This document shows, piece after piece, positions 44,175 through 52,644 of a stretch of DNA of 64,000 nucleotides. Location: the NCBI RefSeq assembly GCF_900091505.1, contig NZ_LT607409.1, forward strand, positions 3,410,001 through 3,474,000, written 5' to 3'. The position numbers were made by a program, and so were the translations under genes. This DNA comes from Micromonospora chokoriensis. GTDB taxonomy: Bacteria > Actinomycetota > Actinomycetes > Mycobacteriales > Micromonosporaceae. Positions within the stretch are counted from its first letter, which is position 1, and each line of letters begins with the position of its first letter. The notes below the pieces were generated by a model. The model was not told where the DNA came from and ran no database searches. It was given only the letters and a program-made list of their open reading frames with translations.

Positions 44175-44249
44175 GTCGATCATGGAGTTGTGGTGGGTGA
44201 CAAACTCCCCGTGAGACCGCAAACCGGGCACCACAACTCCATGATCGAC
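44175..44249. repeat. Long-armed palindrome D (GATC-tipped intergenic element)
   Basis: Two perfect 21-bp arms (44175-44195 and 44229-44249) enclose a 33-base loop, and GATC starts at base 4 of each arm. It lies 10 bases 3' of the DUF397 gene stop codon and could terminate that operon. GATCGACTCGGGT at its right edge recurs exactly at 45972-45984 in palindrome E. Confidence 0.85.
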
Positions 44250-44259
44250 TCGGGTGGGG

Positions 44260-44448
44260 TCAGTGCTTCTTGGCGTAGGCGATGAAGGCCTTCCAGGCTG
44301 CCGGGTCGACGTGCAGGGTGCCGCCGTCGCGGTCCTTGGTGTCGCGCACCAGCACCACGTGCGCGAGGTTGTCGGCGACCTCGACACAGGCCCCGCCGTT
44401 GCCGCCGGACCTGGTCGACTTGCGCCACTGCGGGTTCAGAATGTCCAT
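44260..44448 (-). CDS. DUF397 domain-containing protein
   Basis: This 62-residue protein is a complete DUF397 domain (WRKSTRSGGNGGACVEVA, then VRDTKDRDGGTL and a WKAFI C-terminus). In actinomycetes it partners DUF5753-type XRE regulators, and the Scr1/Scr2 pair of Streptomyces coelicolor has been reported to act as a toxin-antitoxin system. The ATG at 44448 lies inside the end of the regulator gene (13-base overlap), with GGGAAG upstream. Confidence 0.88.
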   Translation of the reverse strand: MDILNPQWRKSTRSGGNGGACVEVADNLAHVVLVRDTKDRDGGTLHVDPAAWKAFIAYAKKH

Positions 44449-45236
44449 GACTTCGCCACTTCCCTGATCAGCTCGATGCTCTGCCGGCGGGGGAGTGCCT
44501 CGTTGCGCACGATCTCCCACGTCTTCGCCAGCTTAGCGACGTCGGGCGATGCGTCGACGATCTGCGCGGTGAGCTGGTTGTCGGCATAAGTCACCCGTTC
44601 GCCGTCCGGCATCTCGGCGATGATGAACTGACCGCCCATCCCCAGATACATCCCCGCATCCGCCGGGACGACGTGCACCTGGATGTGCTCCGCCGTCGCC
44701 ACCTGGGCCAGGTGCTCGCACTGCTCGACCATCAGGCCCGGTTGGTCGAGCACCGGCCGCCGGAGCACCGCCTCGTCCAGGACGGCGATGAGCTGCGGCG
44801 GGCGCGGGCGGTGCAGGATCGCCTGCCGCTCCAACCGGGACGCGACGATCCGGTCGACGTCCTCGGCGTCGAACCGCCCACCCGCCAGCGTGGCCCGGGC
44901 GTACCGCTCGGTCTGCAACAGGCCCGGCACGTACGACAGCTCGAACCAGCGCAGCGTGGTCGCCTCCCGCTCGAACTCGATCCATTCGCGGAGCCAGGCC
45001 GGTTCGGCATCCAGCCGGCCCAACCGGTCCAACATCCGCTGGAATCGGTCGCCGGTCTCGTGGTGGGTGTCGACCGCCCGCATGTACTCCTTCGTGGGAG
45101 GCCGTCCGCCGGTCTCCACCGAGCTGACGTGCGAGCCCGAATAGCCGATGCCCCGACCGAAGTCGTCCTGACTGAGCCCGAGCGTGGCCCGGAGAAGGCG
45201 AAGCTCCTCCAACACGTAGTCGGTGACGGTCCCCAT
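44436..45236 (-). CDS. XRE-family regulator with DUF5753 domain (Scr1-type)
   Basis: This 266-residue protein has an N-terminal helix-turn-helix (LRLLRATLGLSQDDFGRGIG, residues 12-31) and the DUF5753 domain (about 85-255) with the hallmark FELSYVPGLLQTERYA segment. PGAP-style names call this the Scr1 TA-system antitoxin-like regulator. It overlaps the DUF397 gene. It is divergent from two small zinc-ribbon-like genes starting at 45410, which may be under its control. The ATG at 45236 is assumed. Confidence 0.9.
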   Translation of the reverse strand: MGTVTDYVLEELRLLRATLGLSQDDFGRGIGYSGSHVSSVETGGRPPTKEYMRAVDTHHETGDRFQRMLDRLGRLDAEPAWLREWIEFEREATTLRWFELSYVPGLLQTERYARATLAGGRFDAEDVDRIVASRLERQAILHRPRPPQLIAVLDEAVLRRPVLDQPGLMVEQCEHLAQVATAEHIQVHVVPADAGMYLGMGGQFIIAEMPDGERVTYADNQLTAQIVDASPDVAKLAKTWEIVRNEALPRRQSIELIREVAKSWTF

Positions 45237-45409
45237 CGATTCCCCAATCTCTGCCCACAGCGCGTCGGCGTGTCCGCCGCCGTTGCTCGCCTGGGTCGCT
45301 GAGCTGCGCGGATCACCCGAGTCCGTATCGACGGTAGTCGTCTGGTGGCCAAGCTGTCACTGATGGTGAGGTCGCCGCCGGGGCGGCGAGGCGAGTGGAG
45401 GTGGTGACG

Positions 45410-45697
45410 ATGGTCCTGAACGTGCGGAACTACGCGCAGGGGCACCTGGGTGTTGCTCCCGAGTGGAACTGCGAGGTGTGCGGGCAGCCCTGGCCCTGCG
45501 CGACCTTCCAGGAGATCCCACCGCCGGGCGTCCAGACGGCCACCCTCGTACACCTGCTGCTCCTGATGGCCGGCGCGGCGATCCGCGACCTGGCCACGCG
45601 GTCGGACGGCCCACCCGCTCACGCCGTGCTGAAGCGTTTCGCCTGGTTCATGGAGTTGGACGACCGGCACGCGCGGCACGCGACGCGGTGGCTGTGA
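45410..45697 (+). CDS. Small CxxC/WPC zinc-ribbon-like protein (paralogue 1)
   Basis: This 95-residue protein has the Cys cluster WNCEVCGQPWPC near residue 20, followed by two helices (ATLVHLLLLMAGAAIRDLA). The CxxC-x3-WPC pattern is shared with the next gene product, so the two are paralogues. The function is unknown. The ATG at 45410 follows GGAGGTGG. It overlaps the next gene and is divergent from the DUF5753 regulator gene. Confidence 0.7.
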   Translation: MVLNVRNYAQGHLGVAPEWNCEVCGQPWPCATFQEIPPPGVQTATLVHLLLLMAGAAIRDLATRSDGPPAHAVLKRFAWFMELDDRHARHATRWL

Positions 45698-45951
45698 TGG
45701 TGGTCCGCCCGCCCGTCCCACACGTCGCCATGCGCCCGCTGTGGCGGTGCCGCAACTGTGGCCGGGAGTGGCCCTGCCAGCCCGCGAAACTCGCGCTGCT
45801 CACCGAGTACCGGACCAGTCGCACCGCCCTGCTCGTCTACCTCGGCACCCTGATGCACGAGGCGACGAACCAGCTCACCCAACTCCACCCCGACCACCCG
45901 CCGGCTCGGATGACCGAACGCTTCCTCTCCTGGGCCAGAGCCCGCACCTGA
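45694..45951 (+). CDS. Small CxxC/WPC zinc-ribbon-like protein (paralogue 2)
   Basis: This protein of about 85 residues has the Cys cluster WRCRNCGREWPCQPAKLALL near residue 17 and a helical tail (LLVYLGTLMHEATNQL). It aligns with paralogue 1 around the Cys motif. The start is GTG 45694 (GTGA overlap with the previous stop codon) or ATG 45697. Similar small proteins occur widely in actinomycetes, sometimes named flavin reductase without clear support. Confidence 0.7.
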   Translation: MMVVRPPVPHVAMRPLWRCRNCGREWPCQPAKLALLTEYRTSRTALLVYLGTLMHEATNQLTQLHPDHPPARMTERFLSWARART

Positions 45952-45971
45952 CCTCGCTCGACCCACCGCTT

Positions 45972-46046
45972 GATCGACTCGGGTTCAAGGAAGTCGGGGC
46001 ATCCCAAGCACAGTGACAGCCCGATTCTCTGAAAGCCGAGTCGATC
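45972..46046. repeat. Long-armed palindrome E (GATC-tipped intergenic element, imperfect)
   Basis: The arms begin GATCGACTCGG on both sides (11 bp perfect) and continue with weaker pairing to about 27 bases. The total of 75 bases equals palindrome D. It lies 3' of the second zinc-ribbon-like gene. The rest of 45952-46260 holds only the promoter region of the next operon and no recognisable gene. Confidence 0.65.
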
Positions 46047-46260
46047 GTGCACATGGCGTCCGCGCCGCCCCGCAGGCAGCTCGTCGCTGCCCGCACGCTC
46101 GGTGTGACGGCCATGTTTCGCGCACTCGCGAGTGGGGCAGTGTAGCCGCACGGAGCATCTGAGCCGTCGTGTTTCCGCAGTTCACGGGGCTCGGGATGAC
46201 TCGCCGTGCGCCGGGGCACGGATGCCCCTCCCCGGTTTCGCCGAAGAGAGGGGGAGGGCG

Positions 46261-47550
46261 ATGACGGACCCCGAAGCGGCTCGACACCGACGCCGGCCAA
46301 TTGTGCGGCTCGGGGCGGCGGCCGCCGCGCTGGCGCTCGTCGCACCGCTGGCCGCGTGCGGCAGCGACGACGGTGGTGGCGGCACGCCGACCATCAACCT
46401 GTACTACCCGCCCGAGCAGAACCTGCAGAAGGTCGTCGACGACTGCAACGCGCAGGCCCAGGGGCGGTACGAGATCGCCTACCGGGTGCTGCCCCGGCAG
46501 GCCGACGACCAGCGGGTGCAGATGGTGCGCCGGCTCGCCGCCGAGGACACCGGCATGGACGTGCTCGGCCTGGACGTGACCTGGACCCAGGAGTTCGCCA
46601 GCGCCAAGTGGATCCGGGAGTGGACCGGCCAGGACAGGGCCCAGGCCGAGCAGGGCACCCTCGCCGGGCCGCTGGAGACCGCCCGCTACGAGGACAAGCT
46701 GTACGCGGCCCCGAAGAACACCAACGTCCAACTGCTCTGGTACCGCAAGGACCTGGTGCCGCAGCCGCCGACCACCTGGGACCAGATGATCAGCGCGGCC
46801 CAGCAGCTCAAGGACCAGGGCAAGCCGTACCAGGTGCTCACCATGGGCGCCCAGTACGAGGGCCTGGTCGTCCTCTACAACACCCTCGCCGAGAGCGCCG
46901 GCGGGAAGATCCTCACCGACGACGGCTCCAAGGCGGCCATGGACGAGGGCGCAGTGCGGGCGTTGGACCAGCTCAAGCGCTTCGCCACGTCGGGCGTGAC
47001 CTCGCCGTCGTTCAGCAACGCCACCGAGGACCCGGTTCGGCTGGAGTTCCAGTCCGGCGCCGGCGCGTTCCAGGTGAACTGGCCGTTCGTCTACCCGGCG
47101 CTGCAGGAGGCGAACCCGGACCTGGCCAAGCAGGTCGGCTGGGCGCGGATCCCCGGCATCGACGAGGGCACCCCCAGCAAGGTCACCATCGGTGGCGTCA
47201 ACCTGGCGGTCAGCTCCTACTCCAAGCGCCCGGAGCTGTCCTTCGAGGCGGCCCGGTGCATCCGCAGCGCCGAACACCAGAAGTTCTCCGCCATCAACGA
47301 CGGCGTGCCGCCCACCATCGAGGCCGTCTACGACGAGCCGGAGATGACCGAGGCGTACCCGATGAAGGACACCATCCTGGAGGAGCTGAAGGACCCGGCG
47401 ACGCGTCCCCTCACCCCCGCCTACCAGAGCATCTCCACAGTGATGTCGGCGATCCTGTCGCCGCCGTCGGGGATCCGCCCGCAGCAGACCGCCGACGAGC
47501 TGCGCGAGGCCATCGCCGACGCCCTCGAGTCGAAGGGGGTGCTGCCGTGA
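46261..47550 (+). CDS. Sugar ABC transporter substrate-binding lipoprotein (LpqY/trehalose-maltose type)
   Basis: This 429-residue solute-binding protein has a basic N-terminus, a hydrophobic signal and a lipobox ending LAAC near residue 35. The mature domain resembles LpqY-type trehalose-binding proteins (INLYYPPEQN, DVLGLDVTWTQEFA, then APKNTNVQLLWYRKDL). The ATG at 46261 follows GGGGGAGGG. It heads an operon of two permeases, an ATPase and malQ, and its stop codon overlaps the first permease start (GTGA). The ligand is probably trehalose or maltodextrin, by context. Confidence 0.88.
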   Translation: MTDPEAARHRRRPIVRLGAAAAALALVAPLAACGSDDGGGGTPTINLYYPPEQNLQKVVDDCNAQAQGRYEIAYRVLPRQADDQRVQMVRRLAAEDTGMDVLGLDVTWTQEFASAKWIREWTGQDRAQAEQGTLAGPLETARYEDKLYAAPKNTNVQLLWYRKDLVPQPPTTWDQMISAAQQLKDQGKPYQVLTMGAQYEGLVVLYNTLAESAGGKILTDDGSKAAMDEGAVRALDQLKRFATSGVTSPSFSNATEDPVRLEFQSGAGAFQVNWPFVYPALQEANPDLAKQVGWARIPGIDEGTPSKVTIGGVNLAVSSYSKRPELSFEAARCIRSAEHQKFSAINDGVPPTIEAVYDEPEMTEAYPMKDTILEELKDPATRPLTPAYQSISTVMSAILSPPSGIRPQQTADELREAIADALESKGVLP

Positions 47551-48503
47551 GCGCGGACACCGTCGAGAAGACCACGACACCCACAGTGCCCGCCCAACGC
47601 GGCAGCCGCCGCACGGCGCCGCTGAGCGCGAACAAGAAGGCCGAACGACGGCTCGGCTGGCTGCTCTGCGCGCCCGCCGCGCTGGTCATGGTCCTGGTGA
47701 CCGCGTACCCGATCCTCTACTCGGTCTGGTTGTCGTTGCAGCGCTTCGACCTGCGTTTCCCCGACCAGCGGGAGTTCATCGGGCTGGAGAACTACGTCAC
47801 GGTGCTCACCAACGAGTTCTGGTGGACCGCGTTCGGGGTGACGACGCTGATCACGGTGGTCACCGTGGCCGTCGAACTGGTGCTCGGCATGGGCCTGGCG
47901 ATCATCATGCACCGCACCCTCATCGGGCGCGGCCTGGTCCGGACCTCGGCGCTCATCCCGTACGGGATCGTCACGGTGGTCGCCGCGTTCTCCTGGCGGT
48001 ACGCCTGGACGCCCGGCACCGGGTACCTCGCCGACCTGTTCAGCGACGGCGCGCCGCTGACCGAGCGGGCCAGCTCGCTGGCGATCATCATGCTGGCCGA
48101 GATCTGGAAGACCACGCCGTTCATGGCGCTGCTGCTGATGGCCGGGCTGGCGTTGGTGCCGGAGGACCTGCTCAAGGCCGCCTCCACCGACGGCGCGACC
48201 GCCTGGCAGAAGTTCACGAAGGTGATGCTGCCGGTGATGAAGCCGGCGATCCTGGTCGCCCTGCTCTTCCGCACCCTGGACGCGTTCCGGGTCTTCGACA
48301 ACATCTACGTGCTCACCGCCGGAGGCAACGAGACGTCGTCGGTGTCGATGCTCGCCTACAACAACCTGCTCCGGGGCCTCAACCTCGGCATCGGCTCGAC
48401 GATGTCGGTCCTGATCTTCATCACCGTGGCGATCATCGCGTTCGTCTTCGTGAAGCTGTTCGGCACCGCTGCCCCCGGCAGCGACGACGGGGAGAGGCGC
48501 TGA
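47547..48503 (+). CDS. Sugar ABC transporter permease (SugA/MalF-type)
   Basis: This 318-residue permease has a polar N-terminal tail of about 45 residues, six membrane spans, and an EAA-type loop [22 protein letters not shown] near 210. The GTG at 47547 overlaps the preceding stop codon and follows AAGGGGG. The long open frame extending upstream to 46206 is shadow of the binding-protein gene. Confidence 0.9.
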   Translation: MSADTVEKTTTPTVPAQRGSRRTAPLSANKKAERRLGWLLCAPAALVMVLVTAYPILYSVWLSLQRFDLRFPDQREFIGLENYVTVLTNEFWWTAFGVTTLITVVTVAVELVLGMGLAIIMHRTLIGRGLVRTSALIPYGIVTVVAAFSWRYAWTPGTGYLADLFSDGAPLTERASSLAIIMLAEIWKTTPFMALLLMAGLALVPEDLLKAASTDGATAWQKFTKVMLPVMKPAILVALLFRTLDAFRVFDNIYVLTAGGNETSSVSMLAYNNLLRGLNLGIGSTMSVLIFITVAIIAFVFVKLFGTAAPGSDDGERR

Positions 48504-48504
48504 C

Positions 48505-49341
48505 ATGTCTGTCGAAACCACTGGCAGGGCGAAGCTGCGCTGGGGTCTGCTCGACGTCCTCGTGGTCGTCTTCGCGCTCGTCCCGGTGCTGTGGATCGCG
48601 TCGCTGTCGTTCAAGACGCCGGCCACCCTCACCGACGGGAACTTCATTCCCCGGGAGTGGACGCTCGACAACTACCGGACGATCTTCGACACCGACCAGT
48701 TCGTCCGGGCCCTCGTCAACTCCATCGGCATCGCCCTGATCGCCACGCTGATCGCTGTGGTGCTCGGTGCGATGGCCGCGTACGCGATCAGTCGGCTGGA
48801 CTTCCCCGGCAAGAAACTGCTGGTCGGCATCTCCCTGCTGATCGCGATGTTCCCGCAGGTGTCACTGGTGTCGCCGTTGTTCGAGATCGAGCGGCAGCTG
48901 GGGATCTTCGACACCTGGCCCGGGCTGATCCTGCCGTACATCACCTTCGCGCTGCCGCTGGCGATCTACACCCTGTCGGCGTTCTTCAAGCAGATCCCGT
49001 GGGACCTGGAGAAGGCCGCGAAGATGGACGGCGCCACCCAGGGGCAGGCGTTCCGGAGGGTGATCGCGCCACTGGCCGCGCCCGGGTTGTTCACCACGGC
49101 GATCCTGGTCTTCATCTTCTGCTGGAACGACTTCCTGTTCGCCATCTCGCTGACCTCCACCGAGCGGTCCCGCACGGTGCCGGCGGCGTTGTCGTTCTTC
49201 ACCGGCGCGTCGCAGTTCGAGGACCCCACCGGGGCGATCTGCGCCGCCGCCGTGGTGATCACCGTACCGATCATCCTGTTCGTTCTCTTCTTCCAGCGTC
49301 GCATCGTGTCCGGTCTGACCTCCGGCGCAGTCAAGGGATAG
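48505..49341 (+). CDS. Sugar ABC transporter permease (SugB/MalG-type)
   Basis: This 278-residue permease has six membrane spans and the EAA loop [20 protein letters not shown] near 172. The ATG follows GGGAGAGG, one base after the preceding stop codon. It pairs with the SugA-type permease to form the channel. Confidence 0.9.
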   Translation: MSVETTGRAKLRWGLLDVLVVVFALVPVLWIASLSFKTPATLTDGNFIPREWTLDNYRTIFDTDQFVRALVNSIGIALIATLIAVVLGAMAAYAISRLDFPGKKLLVGISLLIAMFPQVSLVSPLFEIERQLGIFDTWPGLILPYITFALPLAIYTLSAFFKQIPWDLEKAAKMDGATQGQAFRRVIAPLAAPGLFTTAILVFIFCWNDFLFAISLTSTERSRTVPAALSFFTGASQFEDPTGAICAAAVVITVPIILFVLFFQRRIVSGLTSGAVKG

Positions 49342-49351
49342 GTGGGTAGTC

Positions 49352-50560
49352 ATGGCTGACATCGTGCTGGACAAGGTGAGCAAGAGCTTCCCGGACGGGA
49401 CCGTCGCCGTGCAGGACGTCGACCTGGAGATCGCCGACGGTGAGTTCGTGATCCTGGTCGGCCCCTCGGGCTGCGGAAAGTCCACCACCCTCAACATGAT
49501 CGCCGGGTTGGAGGACATCAGCTCCGGTGAGCTGCGCATCGGCGGGCAGCGGGTCAACGACAAAGCTCCCCGGGACCGGGACATCGCCATGGTGTTCCAG
49601 TCGTACGCCCTGTACCCGAACATGACGGTGCGGGAGAACATGGCGTTCCCGCTGCGGCTGGCGAAGCTGGACAAGGAGACCATCAACTCCAAGGTCGACG
49701 AGGCGGCCAAGGTGCTGGAGCTGACCGCACTGCTGGACCGCAAGCCGGCGAACCTGTCCGGTGGCCAGCGTCAGCGGGTCGCGATGGGCCGCGCGATCGT
49801 CCGTCAGCCGAAGGCGTTCCTCATGGACGAGCCGCTGTCCAACCTCGACGCCAAGCTGCGGGTGCAGATGCGCACAGTGGTGTCCCGGTTGCAGAAGCAG
49901 CTCGGCACCACCACCGTCTACGTCACCCACGACCAGACCGAGGCGATGACCCTCGGGGACCGCGTGGTGATCATGCGGGGTGGTGCGGTGCAGCAGGTCG
50001 GGCCACCGCAGGAGCTGTACGACCACCCTCGCAACCTCTTCGTCGCCGGGTTCATCGGCTCCCCGTCGATGAACTTCCTGCACGCCGCCGTGCAGGACGG
50101 CAGCCTGCGCACCGCCCTGGGGGACGTGCCGCTCGGCGACCGGGTCCGCCGGGAGTTGGAGGCCGCCGACGCGCCGCGCGAGCTGATCCTCGGCATCCGC
50201 CCCGAGCACTTCGAGGACGCCGAGCTGGTCGACGACGACACCCGCCGCCGGGGCATGGAGTTCGAGGCGCCCGTCGACATCGTCGAGTCGATGGGCTCGG
50301 ACAAGTACGTCTACTTCACCGTCGAGGGAGAGAAGGCCAGCGCCGCCGAGCTGGAGGAGTTGGCCGCCGACGCCGGTGCCGCCGACTTCGCCGGCGCCGG
50401 CGGCAATCTGGTGACCCGACTGTCCGCCGAGTCCGCCGTCGCCGAGGGGCAGTCGCGGCGGGTCTGGTTCAACCTGGAGAAGATTCACCTGTTCGACCCG
50501 TCCACCGGCCGGAACCTGACCCTGCGCGAGGGTCGGGCGGCCGGGGCGCTCGGCGACTGA
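49352..50560 (+). CDS. Sugar ABC transporter ATP-binding protein (MsiK/UgpC/SugC-like)
   Basis: This 402-residue ATPase has Walker A GPSGCGKST (near 38), the Q-loop in VFQSYALYP, signature LSGGQRQR (near 136), Walker B FLMDEPLSNLD (near 156) and the switch His in YVTHDQTEAM. C-terminal regulatory OB-fold (TOBE) segments follow. It belongs to the group that includes MsiK, which in Streptomyces energises several sugar importers at once. It is the only importer ATPase in the window. The ATG follows AGGTGGG. Confidence 0.92.
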   Translation: MADIVLDKVSKSFPDGTVAVQDVDLEIADGEFVILVGPSGCGKSTTLNMIAGLEDISSGELRIGGQRVNDKAPRDRDIAMVFQSYALYPNMTVRENMAFPLRLAKLDKETINSKVDEAAKVLELTALLDRKPANLSGGQRQRVAMGRAIVRQPKAFLMDEPLSNLDAKLRVQMRTVVSRLQKQLGTTTVYVTHDQTEAMTLGDRVVIMRGGAVQQVGPPQELYDHPRNLFVAGFIGSPSMNFLHAAVQDGSLRTALGDVPLGDRVRRELEAADAPRELILGIRPEHFEDAELVDDDTRRRGMEFEAPVDIVESMGSDKYVYFTVEGEKASAAELEELAADAGAADFAGAGGNLVTRLSAESAVAEGQSRRVWFNLEKIHLFDPSTGRNLTLREGRAAGALGD

Positions 50561-50576
50561 CGGCGTCCGGACCGAC

Positions 50577-50602
50577 GGGCCGGCGGGTTCACCCGCCGGC
50601 CC
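50577..50602. terminator. Hairpin terminator after the ATPase gene
   Basis: A perfect 12-bp stem pairs GGGCCGGCGGGT (50577-50588) with ACCCGCCGGCCC (50591-50602) around a 2-base loop. It lies 17 bases after the stop codon and 73 before malQ, so it may limit read-through into malQ. Confidence 0.7.
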
Positions 50603-50674
50603 TCGCCGTCCCCTGCGCCGCCGGCCCGGTCGTGGCAAGGTGGTCGGAGGTCGCGTCGTGAGGCGGGGGACGGG

Positions 50675-52633
50675 ATGAACCGACGACTGGCCGCGCTGGC
50701 GAACGCGCACGGCGTGTCCACCTGGTACGAGGACTGGCGGCACCGCCGCGTCGATGTCGCACCGGAGACCGTGGTGGGTGTGCTCGGCCTGCTCGGCGTG
50801 GACGCCACCAGCCCGGCGGCTATCGCGGACGCGCTCGCCGCGGCCCGCGCGGTCGACCGTGGCGCGCTGCCGCCGACGGTGGTGCTCACCCACGGCACGA
50901 CCCGGGCGCTACCCGGCGCAGGCGTGGTGACCCTTGAGGACGGCGGCCGACGCGCTGTCGACGGCGAGCTGCCGGGGGACCTGCCCCTGGGCTGGCACCG
51001 GCTGGCCTGCGCCGACCGGGAGGCGACGCTGGTGGTGGTGCCCCGCCGGTTGCCGGTGCCCCCGCGCACCTGGGGCTGGATGCTCCAGCTCTACGCGCTC
51101 ACCTCCGACCGTTCCTGGGGCATGGGTGACCTCGGTGACCTCGCCGACGTCACCAGCTGGGCCGGTGCAACCGGTGCGGGGCTGGTGCTGCTCAACCCGC
51201 TGCACGCCGTCGGGCCGGCGCACCCGGTCGCCGCCTCGCCCTACTCGCCGGCCAGTCGACGCTTCGTCAACCCGCTCTACCTGCGGGTCAGCGACACCGC
51301 CGCGTACCGGGCGGCCGACCCGGCAACCCGTGCGGTGGTCGACGCCCTGCGCCCCGACCGTGGCGAGCTGATCGACTACGACCAGGTGTGGGACGCCAAG
51401 CGGCACGCCCTGGAGCTGCTGCACCCGTACGCCCGGCCGGTCGACCTCGGCGCGGACCCGGCGCTGGCCAGCTTCGCCACCTGGTGTGCGCTCGCCGAGC
51501 GGCACGGCAACGACTGGCGTGCCTGGCCGGACGACCTGCGCCACCCGGACTCGCCGGCGGTCGCCGAGCAGCGCCGGCAGCTCGCCGACCGGGTCGCCTT
51601 CCACGCCTGGTTGCAGCACCTGTGCGACGAGCAGCTCGCCGCCGTGACGGCGGCGGCCAGGGCGGCCGGGATGCCGGTCGGTGTGGTGCACGACCTGGCC
51701 GTCGGCATCGACCCCGGTGGTGCGGACGGTTGGCAGCTCGCCGACGTGCTGGCCCAGGGGGTGCGGGTCGGCGCGCCACCGGACGACTTCAACCAGCTCG
51801 GCCAGGACTGGGGGCTCGCCGCCTGGCGGCCGGACCGGCTCGCCGCCACCGGGTACGCCGCCTATCGGGACATGCTGCGCCGCACCCTGCGGCACGCGGG
51901 TGGCCTGCGGGTCGACCACGTCGCCGGTCTGTGGCGGCTGTGGTGGGTGCCGCCGGGTGCCGGTGCGGCGCAGGGCACCTACGTGCGTTACGACGCCGAG
52001 GCGATGCTCGGCATCCTCGCGCTGGAGGCGCACCGGGCCGACGGGGTGGTGGTCGGTGAGGATCTCGGCACCGTCCAACCGGTGGTGACCCGGGGGCTGC
52101 GCGGGCGCAACATGCTCGGCTCGACGGTGCTGTGGTTCGCGCGCGACGACGACGGCGCGTTCGTTCCGCCGGCCCGTTGGCCGCGCAACGCGCTGGCCAC
52201 GATCTCGACGCACGACCTGCCCACCGCGCCGGGCTTCCTGACCGGTGAACACGTGCGGGTGCGCGACGACGTGAAGCTGCTCGGCACCGATGTGGCGGTC
52301 GAGCAGGCCCGGGCCGCCACGGACCGCGAGCGGCTGCTGGACATGCTGCGCGCGGAGGGCCTGCTGCCCGAGTCGGCGGTGACATCCGACGAGGACGTGG
52401 TGGTGGCGATGCACGCGGCGCTCGCGGCAAGCTCCACCCGGCTGCTCGGCGTCTCCCTCTACGACGTGCTGGGCGAGGTGCGCCAACCCAACATGCCGGG
52501 CACTGTGGACGAGTACCCGAACTGGCGGCTGCCGCTGCCGGCGACCGTCGCGGAGATCCGCGCGGACCCCCGGGTGGCCCGGATCGTCGAGCTGCTCCGC
52601 ACCGCCCGCCCGCGACGGGCCGACCAGGACTGA
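50675..52633 (+). CDS. malQ: 4-alpha-glucanotransferase (amylomaltase)
   Basis: This 652-residue GH77 enzyme has an N-terminal extension of about 140 residues typical of actinobacterial MalQ. Catalytic motifs are the nucleophile Asp in LRVDHVAGLWRLWW (near 411), the acid/base Glu in VVGEDLGTVQP (near 458) and the transition-state Asp in STHDLPTAPGF (near 511). It disproportionates maltodextrins in the cytoplasm. It lies downstream of the trehalose/maltodextrin-type importer, which supports the substrate. The ATG at 50675 is preceded by GGCGGGGGACGGG. Confidence 0.93.
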   Translation: MNRRLAALANAHGVSTWYEDWRHRRVDVAPETVVGVLGLLGVDATSPAAIADALAAARAVDRGALPPTVVLTHGTTRALPGAGVVTLEDGGRRAVDGELPGDLPLGWHRLACADREATLVVVPRRLPVPPRTWGWMLQLYALTSDRSWGMGDLGDLADVTSWAGATGAGLVLLNPLHAVGPAHPVAASPYSPASRRFVNPLYLRVSDTAAYRAADPATRAVVDALRPDRGELIDYDQVWDAKRHALELLHPYARPVDLGADPALASFATWCALAERHGNDWRAWPDDLRHPDSPAVAEQRRQLADRVAFHAWLQHLCDEQLAAVTAAARAAGMPVGVVHDLAVGIDPGGADGWQLADVLAQGVRVGAPPDDFNQLGQDWGLAAWRPDRLAATGYAAYRDMLRRTLRHAGGLRVDHVAGLWRLWWVPPGAGAAQGTYVRYDAEAMLGILALEAHRADGVVVGEDLGTVQPVVTRGLRGRNMLGSTVLWFARDDDGAFVPPARWPRNALATISTHDLPTAPGFLTGEHVRVRDDVKLLGTDVAVEQARAATDRERLLDMLRAEGLLPESAVTSDEDVVVAMHAALAASSTRLLGVSLYDVLGEVRQPNMPGTVDEYPNWRLPLPATVAEIRADPRVARIVELLRTARPRRADQD

Positions 52634-52644
52634 CGTCGCTCAGG

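Noticed and set aside
45837..46151. Minus-strand ORF with several Cys residues near palindrome E
   Set aside because: It overlaps the second zinc-ribbon-like gene and crosses the palindrome. The Cys residues come from the palindrome sequence and there is no ribosome site.
46206..47546. A plus-strand frame continuous with the SugA-type permease gene, suggesting a large fusion protein
   Set aside because: The upstream part overlaps the binding-protein gene in another frame and is low-complexity Arg/Gly-rich. The permease starts at the GTG 47547 with a ribosome site and a stop-start overlap.
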